A stretch of 64,000 bases of DNA from Ascaphus truei (GCA_036426205.1 CM071568.1:46330483-46394482); one strand, 5' to 3'; shown: positions 12,187-25,140, counted from the first letter of the stretch. The notes: generated by a model from the sequence alone, not told the origin. Program-made: numbers and translations.

Positions 12187-12800
12187 AGGGGCCTATTCAC
12201 TAAACTTAGATAAGTTCATTGCATTACCGATCGGGTTTGCATGTTCCTACCGCACGCTATGAAAAAAAGGTATTCACTAAGACAAATCGCAAATGTTTTA
12301 GCGTTTGGAAAAAATGCCATACCGCACGAGTTTGTATTTGCTTAACGAGCGAAATGTCATTCCAGCAGTCTGTAAGAGCTGCACAGAGAGACCTGCATCT
12401 CCCTGCACAGCCCTTACAGGTGAACGCGCAGTTTTAATAACATTTTTAATAACATAGCAGGGACGCAGGAGGTCTCCAGAGCTGAACTGCATTAATTTCA
12501 ACCTCGGGGACCCAATGCTTCCTGTGTTACAGGCCCCGGTATAGGGTGGCAGTATCACCATTGTGGGTGGTTAGGCCTACCAGAAAGGTTGTGGGGAGGA
12601 GTTAACCCCCTCACTACCATAGCAGAGGTAACCGCTATGGTAATGAAGTGGTTAACCCCTCCCGCTGCCCACCCGAGAGGCTTCCTTGGGCAACTACCCC
12701 CTTCACCCATCCTCTCTACCCCCAATAAACATTAAAATACAACAACCCTACTACCCACCGCGTTAAGGCACTTATTGAAGTTTAGTGAATAGACCCCCTT
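12187..12800. mobile_element. MITE with 25-30 bp terminal inverted repeats
   Basis: Left end GGGGCCTATTCACTAAACTT and right end, read back, GGGGGTCTATTCACTAAACTT-like, both followed by similar ATAAG text. TA lies at each border, which may be the target duplication. The interior holds no transposase. Superfamily cannot be fixed from the ends alone. Confidence 0.6.
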
Positions 12801-12868
12801 AGAGTGCCCGGGAAACCCGTGGGGTTCCTAGGGACACCTGTTTAAAAACGCTGTTCTATGACGTACAG

Positions 12869-13162
12869 CAGGGGTGCGCAAAAACTGAGGGCGCGGATTG
12901 TCTGCGGGGGGTGTTGGGGTTACAGAGCGTGCGCTTCCCGAAGGCATTTAAATGAAATTGCGGTGAAGGCCTCTGTAACTTCTCCTTACCTTGGTTCAGG
13001 CAGCTTTTGGTGACATGTTGCCATAGCAACCTGGCGTCAAATGATGCAGTGGGGTCATGGGACATCGCGTTTCCATGGCGCCAGAGCCAAGGTAAGGAGG
13101 GGGGCGTGAGTAGAGGTGGACAGCTGGCAGGGGGTGCGGGGGGAGAAGATTGCGTTCCCCTG
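12869..13162. mobile_element. hAT MITE, copy A of the CAGGGGTGCGCAAA family
   Basis: Begins CAGGGGTGCGCAAAA and ends TTGCGTTCCCCTG. It is flanked by an 8-bp duplication, ACGTACAG (12861-12868) against ACGTACAA (13163-13170). The interior shares catggcgccagagccaaggtaagg-type text with copies B (31799-32099) and C (42985-43360). No transposase; mobilised in trans if at all. Confidence 0.8.
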
Positions 13163-13170
13163 ACGTACAA

Positions 13171-15328
13171 GACCAATTTATCTTCCCTGTACGTTACTTA
13201 AGGGTTTGTAATAGGTGGAAGAAGTCCAACATGTATTATGATGCTCCATTTGAATATGGACAAATGATTGGCTTTTCCCAAATCCCCTCTCTGCAGTTCT
13301 TCATTATAAGACCCTTTAATCTGCATCCCAATAAAACTCACGCTCTGTGTGTTGTGCAGTACGGGGTGTACAACTGTGGCAAGTTATCAGGCTTTTCATT
13401 GACTACAGTTTTTCATGGGCTCTCAGTGCAGTTGGAAAGTTTCTATAGTTCTTCTGAATCCTTCTCTCCCTCCATTAAGTACAATGGCCTAAACATGCTT
13501 TATTTGGTTAGGCAAAAACCACACTTGGACAGTAGATCTGCAAAGTGCATCAGGTCACCTGACGCTCATATTCAGCTGCTATCTACATCTGCGTAAAGCT
13601 CTTAGTTTGGTCCATTGAAAAGTATCACAACCTGCAACAAAGATGTGAGTTACATAAAGTTTTGTTTTAACCCACCATGTTGATGGGCTCAAGCCTACAG
13701 ATACCTTACTTTCCCTGTTGGTTGAAGCCAACAGACCATGAATGTAGTATAGGGTTCAATGGCAATTGGGGCAAAGGTTAGATTTCCAACCTCATATGAT
13801 CATTGCTCTGGTGCATTTCTATCACAGTGTCTAGCAGTTATAACAGGAAAGTAAATATAGGTTTAGGAAGTGAGCGTAAAGTCTTTGAACTTCATGCACA
13901 CTGATTGCCAATGCATTCCCCATCTGCACTGGCTTCAATCTCAGGCTATGAAGGTGTTTTTTTTTTTAATTGGGTTGTAAATGTTTCTTTGCGGGGATTA
14001 AAAGAAAATTTTGAATTTGAACATTTGTGGTTCTGTGTCAGGGTAAATTATTCATGCACACGTGTACATGTTGTTCCCAGGTGGCAAGAAGTGCATCTTT
14101 ATGTCTTATAAATGCATGTGCCTGTTTTGAATCCAAGGTAAATGTTAATGCACTTGTAGCCTGTACTGTGCACATACCTGAAGGATAAACAGAGGCGGCT
14201 GTCATAGAGGGAATATACACATTTTCAGTGTTAAAAGTCCTTTAATAAAGTACAAAACACACATTTCTTGGAAAGTTGGTATTACAGATAAGAAGCTAAG
14301 GACAATTTCTCATGTTTCATGGTTAAACCTTGAGTTGAACGTGGTCTAATTCTGTATGCCTTTTAAACAAGGATTTATGTGATCCTTAAGTAGCCTTGAT
14401 CTCATCTTACTTTGGAGACTTGTTAGCACATTCTGTCTGCAGTAATTCAGGAGAACACACATATTTCCTTGTTAAATCCATCATTTCACTTTGTGATGCA
14501 GTTCCACTTTGTAACATGTTTTGGAGTTGCAATTATATGAAAACAGACCGTATGTAACAACTTTTAACCCGTTTGCTGCCTGTCACTCTACACATCTATT
14601 TCCACTCGTTATGTTCAAAGCATAAAACTAATGAGAAAAAACTCTGTTCCAACACATCCTTGAAAGTACCAGCAGTCATATTGTTCTATCCCTGACTGTC
14701 AGATGCTAGTTTAGACAGCCGCATTACAAAAAGTATGTTTCAGTTTTGTAAGAAAAACCACTACCATGGGACTTAGCAAGAGATTCCCTAAGCTCTCATG
14801 TGGATCATCACACACCAATCCCGTGTTAACTGCCATTCATGTTAGTGACAGTTAACGTGTGGACGCAGTGTGATATCCTGTGTCTGAGCTTAGTGAATGC
14901 CGGCGTTAGCGAGGATTCCTTAATCCTAGCTCATTGGGAGAAAAAAGCAAGAGGAGGGCAGAATGACATCGTTAGAAATAGTCATCTGAATAGTAAAAAA
15001 AAAAAAAAACACTCCATTTACAATACACATTGCTTTTGTTAGTTGCTGGTTAGGAGTTTATATATAACTGGGGAATGGATACTGCAGAAATGTCCAGGTT
15101 GGAGTAATCAGGGACGAGTTTTGCAATATTAAAAGGTGGAATTTTAAAAAGGCCCCGCAAACTGATGCTAATTTAATACATTAAGAAGTTTATGATCTGG
15201 AAGAGAAAGTATGTTTGACTTGCTTTGTAATGAAAATACGAAATGTAGACATTTTTAGGGTCACCTCATCTTTCCAATATGTACATTTAAAAAACCAAAA
15301 CACATGTTTTATCTGTTATATTATGTGT
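13171..15328. other. Intronic sequence, nothing identified
   Basis: Unique-looking AT-rich sequence. The 148-residue frame at 13150-13596 starts inside the neighbouring MITE and is not conserved-looking. An A run lies at 14996-15009. Confidence 0.4.
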
Positions 15329-15351
15329 GTGTGTGTAATAGATAATATATG

Positions 15352-15395
<44 letters not shown>

Positions 15396-15416
15396 TATAT
15401 CACACACACATATATC
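15329..15416. repeat. TG/TA/CA compound microsatellite
   Basis: A short TG run, a TA run of about 15 units, then alternating CA and TATA blocks. Confidence 0.9.
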
Positions 15417-16305
15417 ACTCTTATAATATAAATCACTTTTTGTGTGCATGTGTTGAGAAGCACAGTGGTTTTTCAGCCTTTATAACCCTAAAGTGTACCA
15501 TTTATTTCAGAACACAGACAGGAGAAATCCTGCTGGATAAAATGACCACCTCCATTTGACGTTGCTGATGCTTATTTGATTGTTAAATATATAAGGTGTT
15601 CCGTTGGGACTTCTCCATCTGTGCTGCTCCATGTAGTCTATTTTGTTAATCCAATGGCCACTCAATCATGTACACACTGGTTCTTAGCATTCTTTCTATC
15701 CTCCCGTGCTCACTTTCTTGATGCTTCTAATGTTCTGAAGATTCCATTGTTGATCAAACACATTGTCACTGCCAAGAGAAACTCAGCAACTGCCAGTGCA
15801 GCACCACAATCCTATCACTTTGAAATAAAACGTATTGTGAAATAAAACATTTTTAGGAGGCGCATGATCAGTTTTCCCCTCTTTCTCAGTCATCTGACTT
15901 AAAATAAAGTACCATAACAGTTCTGTTGAAGTAATGGTTTTGGCAAAGTTGCAACCTGTCGGCAAAAAGACAACATATTTATCTTCGAGTTAAAGAACGG
16001 CACTATACATGTTTGCCAAGAGACCGTCAATATACAAATCATACTTATAGCAAGCAAGTTTTATCTGAATTCCCTTATTTAGCAAATCTCTTGCAATGAT
16101 TTTGTGTTAGACATTTTACAAGACATTATTGTTACATGGTCATATCATTTTAAAAAAAAAACATTTTACGGTAACTTTTTCTGCCAAAAGGGTAACAGTG
16201 CTTTTTTGGCCCTCTATTAGGCTTGTCCTATAGTAGGTGCGGGCGCGCCTGTGCGAACACGCTTGCACGTGATGCACGCTTTTTGTGTGTATGCTGTGAG
16301 CGAAG
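15417..16305. other. Intronic sequence, nothing identified
   Basis: AT-rich until about 16210, then a short GC-rich patch (gtgcgggcgcgcctgtgcg) that may be the edge of a MITE also containing the microsatellites that follow. No coding signal. Confidence 0.35.
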
Positions 16306-16306
16306 G

Positions 16307-16308
<2 letters not shown>

Positions 16309-16359
<51 letters not shown>
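16309..16359. repeat. (TG)n microsatellite
   Basis: About 25 TG units with imperfect continuation to 16400. A CA-rich tract of opposite composition follows at 16482-16515. Confidence 0.95.
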
Positions 16360-16366
<7 letters not shown>

Positions 16367-16519
16367 ATGTCTGTGTATAGTGTGTGTCTGTGTGTGTATA
16401 GATTGTGAGTTAATAATGTATTAGATAATATTTTTAAAATTAAAAAAAAAAAACTATTTTTTTATTTATTTAACTTTGACACACACACACTCACACACAC
16501 ACTCACACACACACATACA

Positions 16520-18400
16520 TACATTGCAGCGGCGGTAGCAGCGCAAAATCTTTCTTTTCCCTGTCTTCCCCCCTGTTGGCCGGCTCCAAGCTCAATGCTG
16601 TGTGCGAGCGCGGCACCAATATAGAAAGGCTGACTAACCACAGCCAATTATAAGTGCCGCAGCCAATTATAAGTAGTCTCGGCTACTATATAACAGCCCT
16701 TAGTGACAGTAATACATCTATTGTCTTCGTGTATGTCAGAATTTGATATATAGCAGTATTAAAACTAGTTAGGTCTCAATCTGATCCCAAATTGTTAACA
16801 TTAAAACCTTCCCTTAACATATTTTGTTTAATTTACTGTTGGAATAATTTTGGAAATGTTGGAAAAATTATTTTATATACAAGGTACTTTAGTCAGTTTG
16901 TTTCACAAGAAACCTGAACAAAATATCACCAGTGTGCCATTGCAAAGAGTAGAGTGGTAATCACCACTGCAGACAGCACACAACGTTTGTTAAAAGGTTA
17001 AATCAAATTAAGTTTTTGTATAATAAAAGAAAAATAAGTATAAAACATTAAACTTGTATAATTTGGCACTTGGTGTATCAAAATTGTGTGTGTAGTTGAC
17101 TAAAAATGTGCCCACAATTCCTGCAGGAGTAGATGGGACCTTGCACATTGCTGGTTTGCTCACCATGGGTTTGTACATTCTGTGGTAGTTCAGCTTGCAC
17201 CAACAACACCTGTTTAACATTTAAAGTCTTTGAGACACCTATAAGTCATTGGGTTATTGCTTGCCAAATTTATGATGCAGCACATAGAATATGTAAGTGT
17301 AATGTTTGCTTATGCTACTTGGTTGCTTAATTAAAAAGAAGAAAAAAATAAAGCTTGTCAAAAGGATCTTTATGGGTTTTCTTGCATTTTTTTCTTAGCT
17401 GATTTGTGGCTGTCATAATTTGACCTTCTAACCTATTTTATTGAGATGCGGGATGGTAGTTTGGTAGAGAGATTAATAACTTTTGGCTTATGCTCCTCTC
17501 AAGAATGTATTCCTAGAAGGGAAGACATTTTGCTCTCCCTTACGCCAAGCCATATGATATTAAATGACACCACACTTTGTATTCTGGAAATGTATATAAT
17601 AATTGCACATTTCCTTAATATTCAACACAATGTGTCTTTGTCAGCTGTTGCCATACTTGAGATTCATGTACTAAACAGAGAAAGGGGTTTCATTCTTATA
17701 GTCAATCTGTTGATCCGCCTCGTCACTCATTAATACAGTACATTTATTTTTTGGATGGAGGACATTAGTCGTTTCACTCTTGGACATTACTACTTACTCT
17801 TAGACATGCATCAGCCCCCAGAACCCTGAAGGTGGTCATAATTAGCTCTGTCTGTGTCGCTCTCCTCAATGTAATATCCACTATGAAATCTAGTTGGTCA
17901 CATGGTGTTCATGTTTATCAAACATCAGGAGAAACATTATTGCCTTTATTTTAAAATACTTATTTTTCTACCCACACAATACTGGCTGATGATGACTTAA
18001 ATATCTAAGAAAAAATACAGATTCACTTTTTGTCTCAACAGTATGTCCAAAGCTTTAATACTTTGGATTTGCAGGCATTTTGGGGGAAGAATCCAAGCAG
18101 AACATTTTTGACAATGCTTTGCAAAGCAATATTGTTCTCATTGGCCAGTTACATTGTGGAAAACTCATATCTGTGTTGGCAGGACTAGAAGACAACACTC
18201 AATAGCTCAGATCCTTTAGGGATCAGGGATGGAGCTGGCCAGTTTCTTATCATGAAGTGTCTTATAAGCCAATGTTAAGAACTTCATCCCTGGTAGTTGC
18301 ATAGAAAAATAAAACATCGCTGTCCTGCTTGTTCCTGGCTTGCTACTCCTTTAAGTACAATGTTTTGGATACGTTTTAGCAGTTTTTCTTATTTAAGCAC
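16520..18400. other. Intronic sequence, nothing identified
   Basis: No open frame or repeat terminus that I can name. ORF-like stretches near 17133-17330 and 17446-17733 lack splice signals or a recognisable peptide. Confidence 0.4.
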
Positions 18401-18404
18401 TGTT

Positions 18405-18500
18405 ACTCTAAGTGATTTGCCCAGGATTACAGAATGGTCGTGGGTGATGTGAGGATCAATCCGACAGTTTTGTCAAATCTGTGCTACTGACCATTATGCA
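18405..18500 (+). repeat. MIR/L2-like SINE fragment, old
   Basis: Contains agtgatttgcccaggattac followed by a gatcaatccgacag-like stretch, the order expected for the 3' core of MIR/L2-type elements (aagtnacttgcccaaggtcac ... gaacccgg). Heavily diverged. Confidence 0.35.
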
Positions 18501-20173
18501 AGTACAGAACTGGATTAAGAAATCAACCAATTAAATCATGTTTGCCATCAGACAGTTTCTAAAGTCTGTATTTGATTCAGAATCTTCCTGATAACACAGT
18601 TTCCATCCGAAAGTAAAGATAAAGTATTTTTTTTTCTTTTCAATATTGTTTCAATAAACCATCCAGATGAATTTGGGAATCGGACACGTGTGGCTTTTTG
18701 TGTGTGCCATAAATCTCACATGTAATGGATTTCTGAAGAGAGGGGCATGGTCACCCTCTGAATATGGAAATCATTATCAAATAAATCCCAGTGCCTTCGC
18801 TCAGCTTGCATGAATTTAGGAAAGATTAATATTTCTTAGGGAGCCGATCCCAGCTAAAGTTCAGAGTTTAATCAAGATTTGTCAAATGAAAATATTTGCG
18901 TTGGCAATGACTATGAAAAGCCTACGTCTCTACTCTCATCTTCTTATTTAAAGGCATTCATCATTGTGCTGCTTATTGTTGTCGCATATGGTCACCTGTT
19001 GAAGAACATTGTATATGGAAACTCACACACGTAACTCTTAGTGCTTTCCTGGTGCATACGAATATTGAATATGCGTGGGAAAAAGCAAACATAGCTCTGT
19101 GCACACATTCCTGCATCGACGTTGCTTAAGGAAACGTATTTGTTAGGCAGGCTGTTGAGAAGAGGTTGACATATATCTTTTATGAATCAAATCAGGAGTT
19201 TTAGTTTTAGTAATGTAGCTAACTATTGTGCTTACACTAAATTGTAAAATTGTTTATTACTTCTAGACCCGCGGTTCAGCGTTTCAGATGGAGCGTGGGT
19301 CAGAAGTACAATGCAAAGTAATATTTGGCAAACCTAATTAGAAATGAAATTCCTTTCATTGCTTGAGACATCAGATAATAAACATGCATGCTATTGTTTG
19401 TCTGGAATGTTTCTAGGATCCTACCAAGTGTTTATTTTTGGTTACTGAAAATTAGGGACGGGGGGGGGGGGGGGGGGGGGAAAGGGTGCTGATGGGTAGT
19501 TGAGCGGAGGAGAGGGTCTAACCAGTTGTTGAGTGTGGGGAAATGGGGTGCCCTGTGTATCAGTCAGCGAGGTAGAGGCCTGCCCAGGTGCTGATAGCAG
19601 AAGCTGGGGCCCTCTTCCCCAGTGGTTCCTGGGACATATGGCCCAGCGGTCCCCTCCCTGTCTGCGCACCTGGTACCTGTTTCTGTGAAGGGACTGAGAA
19701 ACTTCCAAATGCTTAAATAGACGAGCGCAAGAATAAAAAATTTTTTAAACTATTTATTAGTGTAAGTGGCTTTATTAGATAAGGTCAGGCACCCTCAAAG
19801 GTAAATCTTTCTTTGATTCCTGTGTGTCTGGTAATTATTGTTCTTCCCGTTTATCTCTTTGAGTAATAGTTGACACAAAACCTCATAAGGATCAACAATG
19901 TACCCGTAATCACTTTACAAACAGTCTTATCACAAAAGAAATTAAGATTGTAAAAGTACATTTGTTAAGTATGGAAACATTAAATGGTAAAAAGAAATAT
20001 ATTCGTATGACTTTTTTTTTTTTTTCCTGAATTGGTGTCAGCCAACCTTTTTAGCATCAGAGTATCTCTGACTTCTGACAATCGCAGTCATATGATCACT
20101 TCAGCAGCGACCACGTGACCGCCCCCGGCTGACAGAAACAGAAGTAGAAGGGACTCCACTACCATGTTGATCT
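18501..20173. other. Intronic sequence; G run at 19460-19480
   Basis: Contains a homopolymer G run of about 21 followed by a G-rich stretch to 19700. No gene or classified repeat recognised. Confidence 0.4.
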
Positions 20174-20181
20174 GTCTACAC

Positions 20182-20351
20182 CAGGGGTGGGCAACTCCAG
20201 TCCTCAAGGGCCACCACCGAGTCAGGTTTCAGGATATCCCAGCTTCAGCACATGTGTCTCAATCACTGATTGAGCCACCTGTGGTGAAGCAGAGATATCC
20301 TGAAAACTTGACCCTTTGGGGGCCTTTGAGGTGTGCAGTTGCCCACCCCTG
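20182..20351. mobile_element. hAT MITE of the CAGGGGTGGGCAACTCC family
   Basis: Starts CAGGGGTGGGCAACTCCAGT and ends AGTTGCCCACCCCTG. The 8-bp flanks are GTCTACAC (20174-20181) and GTCTGCAC (20352-20359), 7 of 8 identical. The interior holds the paired phrases caggatatcccagcttcagc and gaagcagagatatcctg, so the whole element can fold back. Related copies occur at 24892-25043 and 59521-59654. Confidence 0.85.
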
Positions 20352-20406
20352 GTCTGCACTATGAGCCCCAGGAAAACTGGAATTTCCCCATGACGTCCCT
20401 GGAATG

Positions 20407-20891
20407 TTAAAGCAGCAGTCCAAGCTGCCGTTTTTTATTTTATTGTTCCCCTTTAATATGTGCATCAATAAAATTCACACAATAAGTAATTAGCTAAGTT
20501 GCTGATAGATCAGTTCTCCTGTGATTGATCGGTGAAGATTCAGCTCGGGGGTTCACTAAATGGCTGTCCGTGCAGGAGAAGTGGACCAAAGATGCAAAGT
20601 TCTGTGGTGGAGATCATGTGACCAGGCAGTCACTAGATACAATTGGTGCACTGGTAGAGGGCAGGGCTCAAAAAGGGGTGTGCCAGAGTCTGTTTCAGAA
20701 GAGGAAGGGGGTGTGACTTTGTAAATGGTTGCTATAGAATAAAACAAATGCTTCTCACATTATAATACATTAAAAATGCCATTCAGCGTTGTTTAAAAAG
20801 AAAAAAATGCTACAAGTATTCCCTCATAGTACAGAACTGATTTATTAAAAACACACACACATGTCAGCTATTTCTTGGTCTGCAGCTTTAA
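20407..20891. mobile_element. T2/Kolobok-type MITE (TTAA-flanked)
   Basis: Left border TTAAAGCAGCAGTCCAAG; right border reads back as TTAAAGCTGCAGACCAAG. TTAA at both ends fits the TTAA duplication of the T2/Kolobok MITEs described in Xenopus. The interior shares atggttgctata, gttttttaaa-type and cagaactgatttattaaa text with the element at 46512-46837, so the two are the same family. Confidence 0.6.
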
Positions 20892-22424
20892 TAGGGCCTC
20901 TGTTACCCAGTGATGGTATCAAGTGTACCCAGCATTGGCTGCTGTACAGGCTTACTTGAGCTGCCGGATCACTAACATTCATTAATCTCGAATCTGGTTG
21001 TAGCCAATCAGAAACGAAAACTTCTGTAAACGCATAAGGAAACCCCTGCGTTCTGATTAGCGTTAATATTATCTTAACTAATCAGATGGAAATATTTAAA
21101 CGTTACAAACATCAAGTGCCAATGTAAATCAGCGTCTCTCGGTGTAAACTGTTCTCCGGACCCCACAGTGTTGTGTTTTGTTTATAATCGTCGGGTGTAA
21201 TAGGAATAATGTCAATGGAATGGAAAGTTATTGCAAAATAATGGTCTCCTGCTCTCAAAATAAACATCTTTGCAATGACTAAATATTTACTTCTTATAAG
21301 GGCTTTGACGGCTATATTGCAGCAGGAGACCATTATCCTGCTATAACAATCCATTCAACTGGCAATATCACTCAGGTTTGATCCTTTTGGGGTCAGTCAT
21401 TAGATATATCTTATTGATTGCATCGATTTATTCATGTCTGCTTTAGAACTGTCAGATGTATGGCATTCGCTCTTCCCATCAGAGACCAGAGGTTTCGCAA
21501 AGTATTTGTTTGCTTTGGCCACATGGCGTATTCCCAATTGCTGATCACTGATTCGCAGGTTTAGTATATTGAGGTATCCCCTTTAGTTGTCTTACTGTGC
21601 AGTTTTAAAGCTGTGTTGATATACTTCTATGTATGACAAATAACACAAATATTTTCTGCTGAAGAAGCTGTGATAAGTTAATTGATCAGAGATGACTTCC
21701 CCTCATCAGCATATATTTAACATCTCCATATATAAGCAGAATCTTAGGAGAAAAAATGCGTCTTGCAATTGAAGTTAGCATCGTGTGTTCATTACCGGTT
21801 TGGGTAGGATTTGTGTACATTCAAGCGTACAAATTCTTGCAATATGGATACGGAGTGGCAATCTGACAGAGCCAAGAAAAAACTTTTAGTAAAGATTTCA
21901 ACAAACTATTTGGTTTCCATAAACAAATGTAACCGTTCAAAAAGCTAATTTTTGGCTGTTGTCTGTGTTACATTTCTTATGGGCCTCTGAATAGAGGAGT
22001 GGTTGTTAATGAAGTATTTCTTTACCTTAAGCCCACCCTGTACTTATCAGAGAGTATGTCTGTATTAATCACCTATGCAATATATTATGTTTATTAGCAT
22101 ATCTCAGTAAGACTAAAGTACTGTATTGTGGAAGAGTTCTAGTCCTGTCTTAATAAAGTATATGGGCACGTTACAAGAAAGTACCAGTTGGACTACATCT
22201 GCTTTATACTGTGTGACAGACCCAACTATCAGCAGCAGTATACTCAGGCGAATGTAAGTAATTGGTCTTAGCACAGGAGGGGCGCGTCACCCAGGCCTAA
22301 TTTGTAAGTTGAGGGATAAAGTTGCTGGGGTCCCATCAGATGATTGCATTTAGCAAAGGCTAGGCAGGCAATATGGCTTCTGTGACGCAGCAATTCTGTG
22401 AAAATCATACATTGTCTTTAAAAA
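20892..22424. other. Intronic sequence, nothing identified
   Basis: No coding frame of note. Some sequence near 21000-21110 repeats the theme taatcagatgg/ccaatcagaaacg, possibly a short inverted element. Confidence 0.35.
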
Positions 22425-22458
<34 letters not shown>

Positions 22459-22469
22459 TTTTTTTTTAC
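22425..22469. repeat. (AT)n microsatellite
   Basis: AT run interrupted once by GT, then a T run. Confidence 0.9.
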
Positions 22470-23120
22470 ATAATTGAAAGCAGTTTACGCCCCGGTTATG
22501 GAGATAATTACTGCCATATGCTAAACTCAATGAGAAACCAATACGGCCGCCGCTATTTGACCAATAGGAATATCAAACGGGTGACTTAATATATACTGAT
22601 ACCACTACTGCCAATTCTTGGACTGTTTCATAATCTTTTTATCCAACCCTTTCATATCCTTCCATCGTTTATTTATTTCACTTTGTTTCATTTCATTCTT
22701 TGGATATGTTCTTGTCTTTGTTGATTTTTATTGATATTGCCATACATTAATATCACTGATTTTCTTAATATCTATTTTTGTGTTGCATTTGTTACATTAA
22801 TACAATCGGTTAGCAATTATTCCCCAGGTTCATTTCATACCATTATTTTGTGTTTCACTGCTGGAGTGAGCGCATAGGAGCCCCCCCATTGGTTTTGGGG
22901 GGGGGGGGGGAGGGGATTGCTGCTTTAAAGTAACTTACTTATTTATATGTTGTGAGAAATTACTTCAAATCGGTTCTTGTCTGACATACAGTACTGGATT
23001 GTAGCATGTCTGCTATTAATGTATATCCGCTTGTCTTATGATGGCACCATAATTACTTGGAAGAAAACATGACCAATGAAGGCATTGAAATGTATTTAGG
23101 CCATATAAAATTAGGATAAT
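22470..23120. other. Intronic sequence; G run and MITE end at 22897-22930
   Basis: A G run is followed by ggggattgctgctttaaag, the T2-type MITE terminus seen elsewhere, here without a recognisable partner end. Confidence 0.35.
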
Positions 23121-23123
23121 GAA

Positions 23124-23155
23124 CCTCCAACGCGTTTCGCACCAAAGGTGTGTTT
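23124..23155 (-). other. Hammerhead-like motif, partial
   Basis: On the - strand, CACC-TTT-GGTG is followed by C, GAAACGCG and TTGGAGG. The hairpin plus CGAAACGCGTT matches the second half of a hammerhead-like core, but no CTGATGA-like box precedes it. Confidence 0.25.
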
Positions 23156-23840
23156 GTTTTATTTTTTATTACACAAATATATTTTGGGGGTTTAATGGAT
23201 ATAGCGCCAGATTTTGCTTGTGTGCCTTTACCATAATTACTTTGCAAAGGAAGGGAACAGTACTAAGCTAACAAGATTGGTAACTGGCAAACATCAGTTA
23301 AGGATTGAAAATGTTAAAGGTTTAACATTTATTCCAAAATCATTATATTTGTTTGGGGGTTTTTTTCTCCCACCAACTCTGTTCAACCTATTTAATATGC
23401 CACTGTTCTCAGTTCACTTTTATCCCAGGACTGCCCCTTTAAAGCGATTCATAATATGTTTAAATTACTTGTCACTGCATAATCAATAATCTTTTTTTCA
23501 CTGTTAATATGTTTCGGTAACTTAGGTAACTTTACTTTACAACGTTAAATGTTTTACGACTTTAACTCCTCCGTTGCATTACTCTGCAGGAGTAGAATTG
23601 GGGACAAAGATGCACTTAAAGAGGCAGCTACTAAATATTGAATATAACTCCCAATCAGAGAATCACGCACAGAATGTATCTCCTGTTTTGCGATGAGTGA
23701 GCATAATTTTGACTTTCGTTATAGAATAAATCAAACTAACTATCTGACCTAATACTCTATATTCTCTCTTTGAGAAGGACTTTTGTACTGTATCTCTTGG
23801 GGTAAACGTTACAGAATCCTTTTTCTTCTCTCTCTTTCAG

Positions 23841-23950
23841 GCGCAGTGTTTTTGGCAAGTGTTCAAGGAATCGCAATCAATGTTGACCCAGTACTATATA
23901 CATGGCTCATATACCAGCCTCAGAAAAGGAGCAGCAGGCACTCTCAGCAG
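23841..23950 (+). CDS. VPS13B: VPS13B internal exon (110 bp)
   Basis: VPS13B is a very large peripheral Golgi protein of the VPS13 bridge-like lipid-transfer family; its loss causes Cohen syndrome in people. This exon encodes AVFLASVQGIAINVDPVLYT followed by WLIYQPQKRSSRHSQQ, which I recognise from memory as the VPS13B segment near QGVAVNIDPILYTWLIYQP in the N-terminal part of the protein. The acceptor is a strong pyrimidine tract ending tctctctttcag at 23840 and the donor is cag|gtaatc at 23951. Two bases at the start complete a codon from the previous exon, then 36 whole codons follow, so the exon ends in phase 0. That matches the phase-0 start of the exon at 33169. The upstream exon is not in view. 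There is no in-frame stop. Identification rests on memory of the human protein, not on an alignment. Confidence 0.88.
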
Positions 23951-24532
23951 GTAATCGAGTTTCCATCGTTACTTTTCACCGCTCGTTTCTCACAAATCTC
24001 ATTTGAGTTATTGAATCATTATTTATGTCTAGCACAGCCTTCGCATCAATTCGGGCCTTTAACCAAAGCCGTGTTAAACACCTATTTTCACTTAGTCATA
24101 GCTGGGGAAATCTTCCATGTGAATACATTTTGGCAGGTTATAGCGAGTCCAAGTCAACATTTCTCACCACATATAATATATTACAAAAATGACTAAATGA
24201 TATCAATATTGGCAGTGCGATAAAAGCTAAGGTTTCTCTTTGGGGGCATTATGAACATTTTCTACTGGGTAATCTGTAGTTTTCACATGCTACCAATAAT
24301 CCTATTACTAGGGCTTTATTTGATGTTCTCACCACCTTTTTTTTACTTCTGATGAGGTGACCCAAGTTCTGTAGAACGGATCATAGCACTTGGTTGTTCC
24401 ATCAGCAGATGTTCGTGTGTTTTAGTTTCTGATACAGAAATTCTAAATGATCATTTATTGACACACAGATCACTATATTAAAAAACAAAAACAAAATGCT
24501 CCTACAAAATATTTAAGAGGACAAATAAACTA
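23951..24532. other. VPS13B intron, 5' part
   Basis: Start of the 9,218-bp intron between the two exons. The first 580 bases hold no repeat I can identify. Confidence 0.6.
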
Positions 24533-25140
24533 GAAACAAAGTTTGATGACCGAGTACCACTTGGCCCACCGAGTCTGCCCATATCCCCATCTGTTGCAAA
24601 ACTTCAGACCCTATTTGAACCCTGACTTTCTTTCCTATTTTGGATACACTTCTGTCTACCCCAAGCCTTTTTGATTTCCCTTTCTGTATTAGCATTTTCA
24701 CCCCCCCGGGGTTGGGGGGTTATTCCATTAATCCACCACCTTTCTTGTGAAGTTCTGCCTCACATTAACCCTCAGTCTGACGACCCCTAGCTTCAGAGCA
24801 TGACCTCTTGTTCAAGCACTTCTCTTTCTCTGAAATATGCGTCACTCCTGTACCTTATTGAAACACGTGACAAATTTGCAATGTTCTATTATGGCCACAA
24901 ACAGGTCAGGTTTTAAGGATATCCCTGCTTCAGCACCGGTGGCTTAATCAACGACTGAGCCACTGATTGAGCCACCTGTGCTGAAGCAGGGATATCCATA
25001 AAACCTGACGGTAGCCCTTGAGGACTGGAGTTGACCATCCCTGTTCTATTATATCCTATATCTCCTGTCTCTCTTCCAAGCTGTCCATGTTGAGTTGCTT
25101 TAGTCTTTCTTGCTGTTTTATGTTGTAGACAACGCACCAT
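24533..25140 (-). mobile_element. CR1-type LINE 3' fragment, split by a hAT MITE
   Basis: On the - strand this is the conserved 3' region of CR1 LINEs; the + strand shows ggttattccattaatccacc, cttgtgaagttctgcctcac and gcatgacctcttgttcaagc in the usual order. The hAT MITE at 24892-25043 interrupts it, after which ctatatctcctgtctctcttcc continues the CR1 text. The RT part is absent (5' truncated) and frames are broken. Confidence 0.65.
24892..25043. mobile_element. hAT MITE inside CR1, left end shortened
   Basis: Right end ACTGGAGTTGACCATCCCTG matches the family terminus of 20182-20351, while the left side starts only at TGGCCAC, lacking about 25 bp of terminus. Even so the flanks are an exact 8-bp duplication, TTCTATTA, at 24884-24891 and 25044-25051. 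The paired ggatatccctgcttcagcac and gctgaagcagggatatcc form a strong hairpin. Confidence 0.75.

Noticed and set aside
13150..13596. 148-residue frame as a gene
   Set aside because: Begins inside a hAT MITE and has no supporting context.
1..23840. Preceding VPS13B exon
   Set aside because: No candidate with acceptor, donor and recognisable peptide was found; likely upstream of the window.
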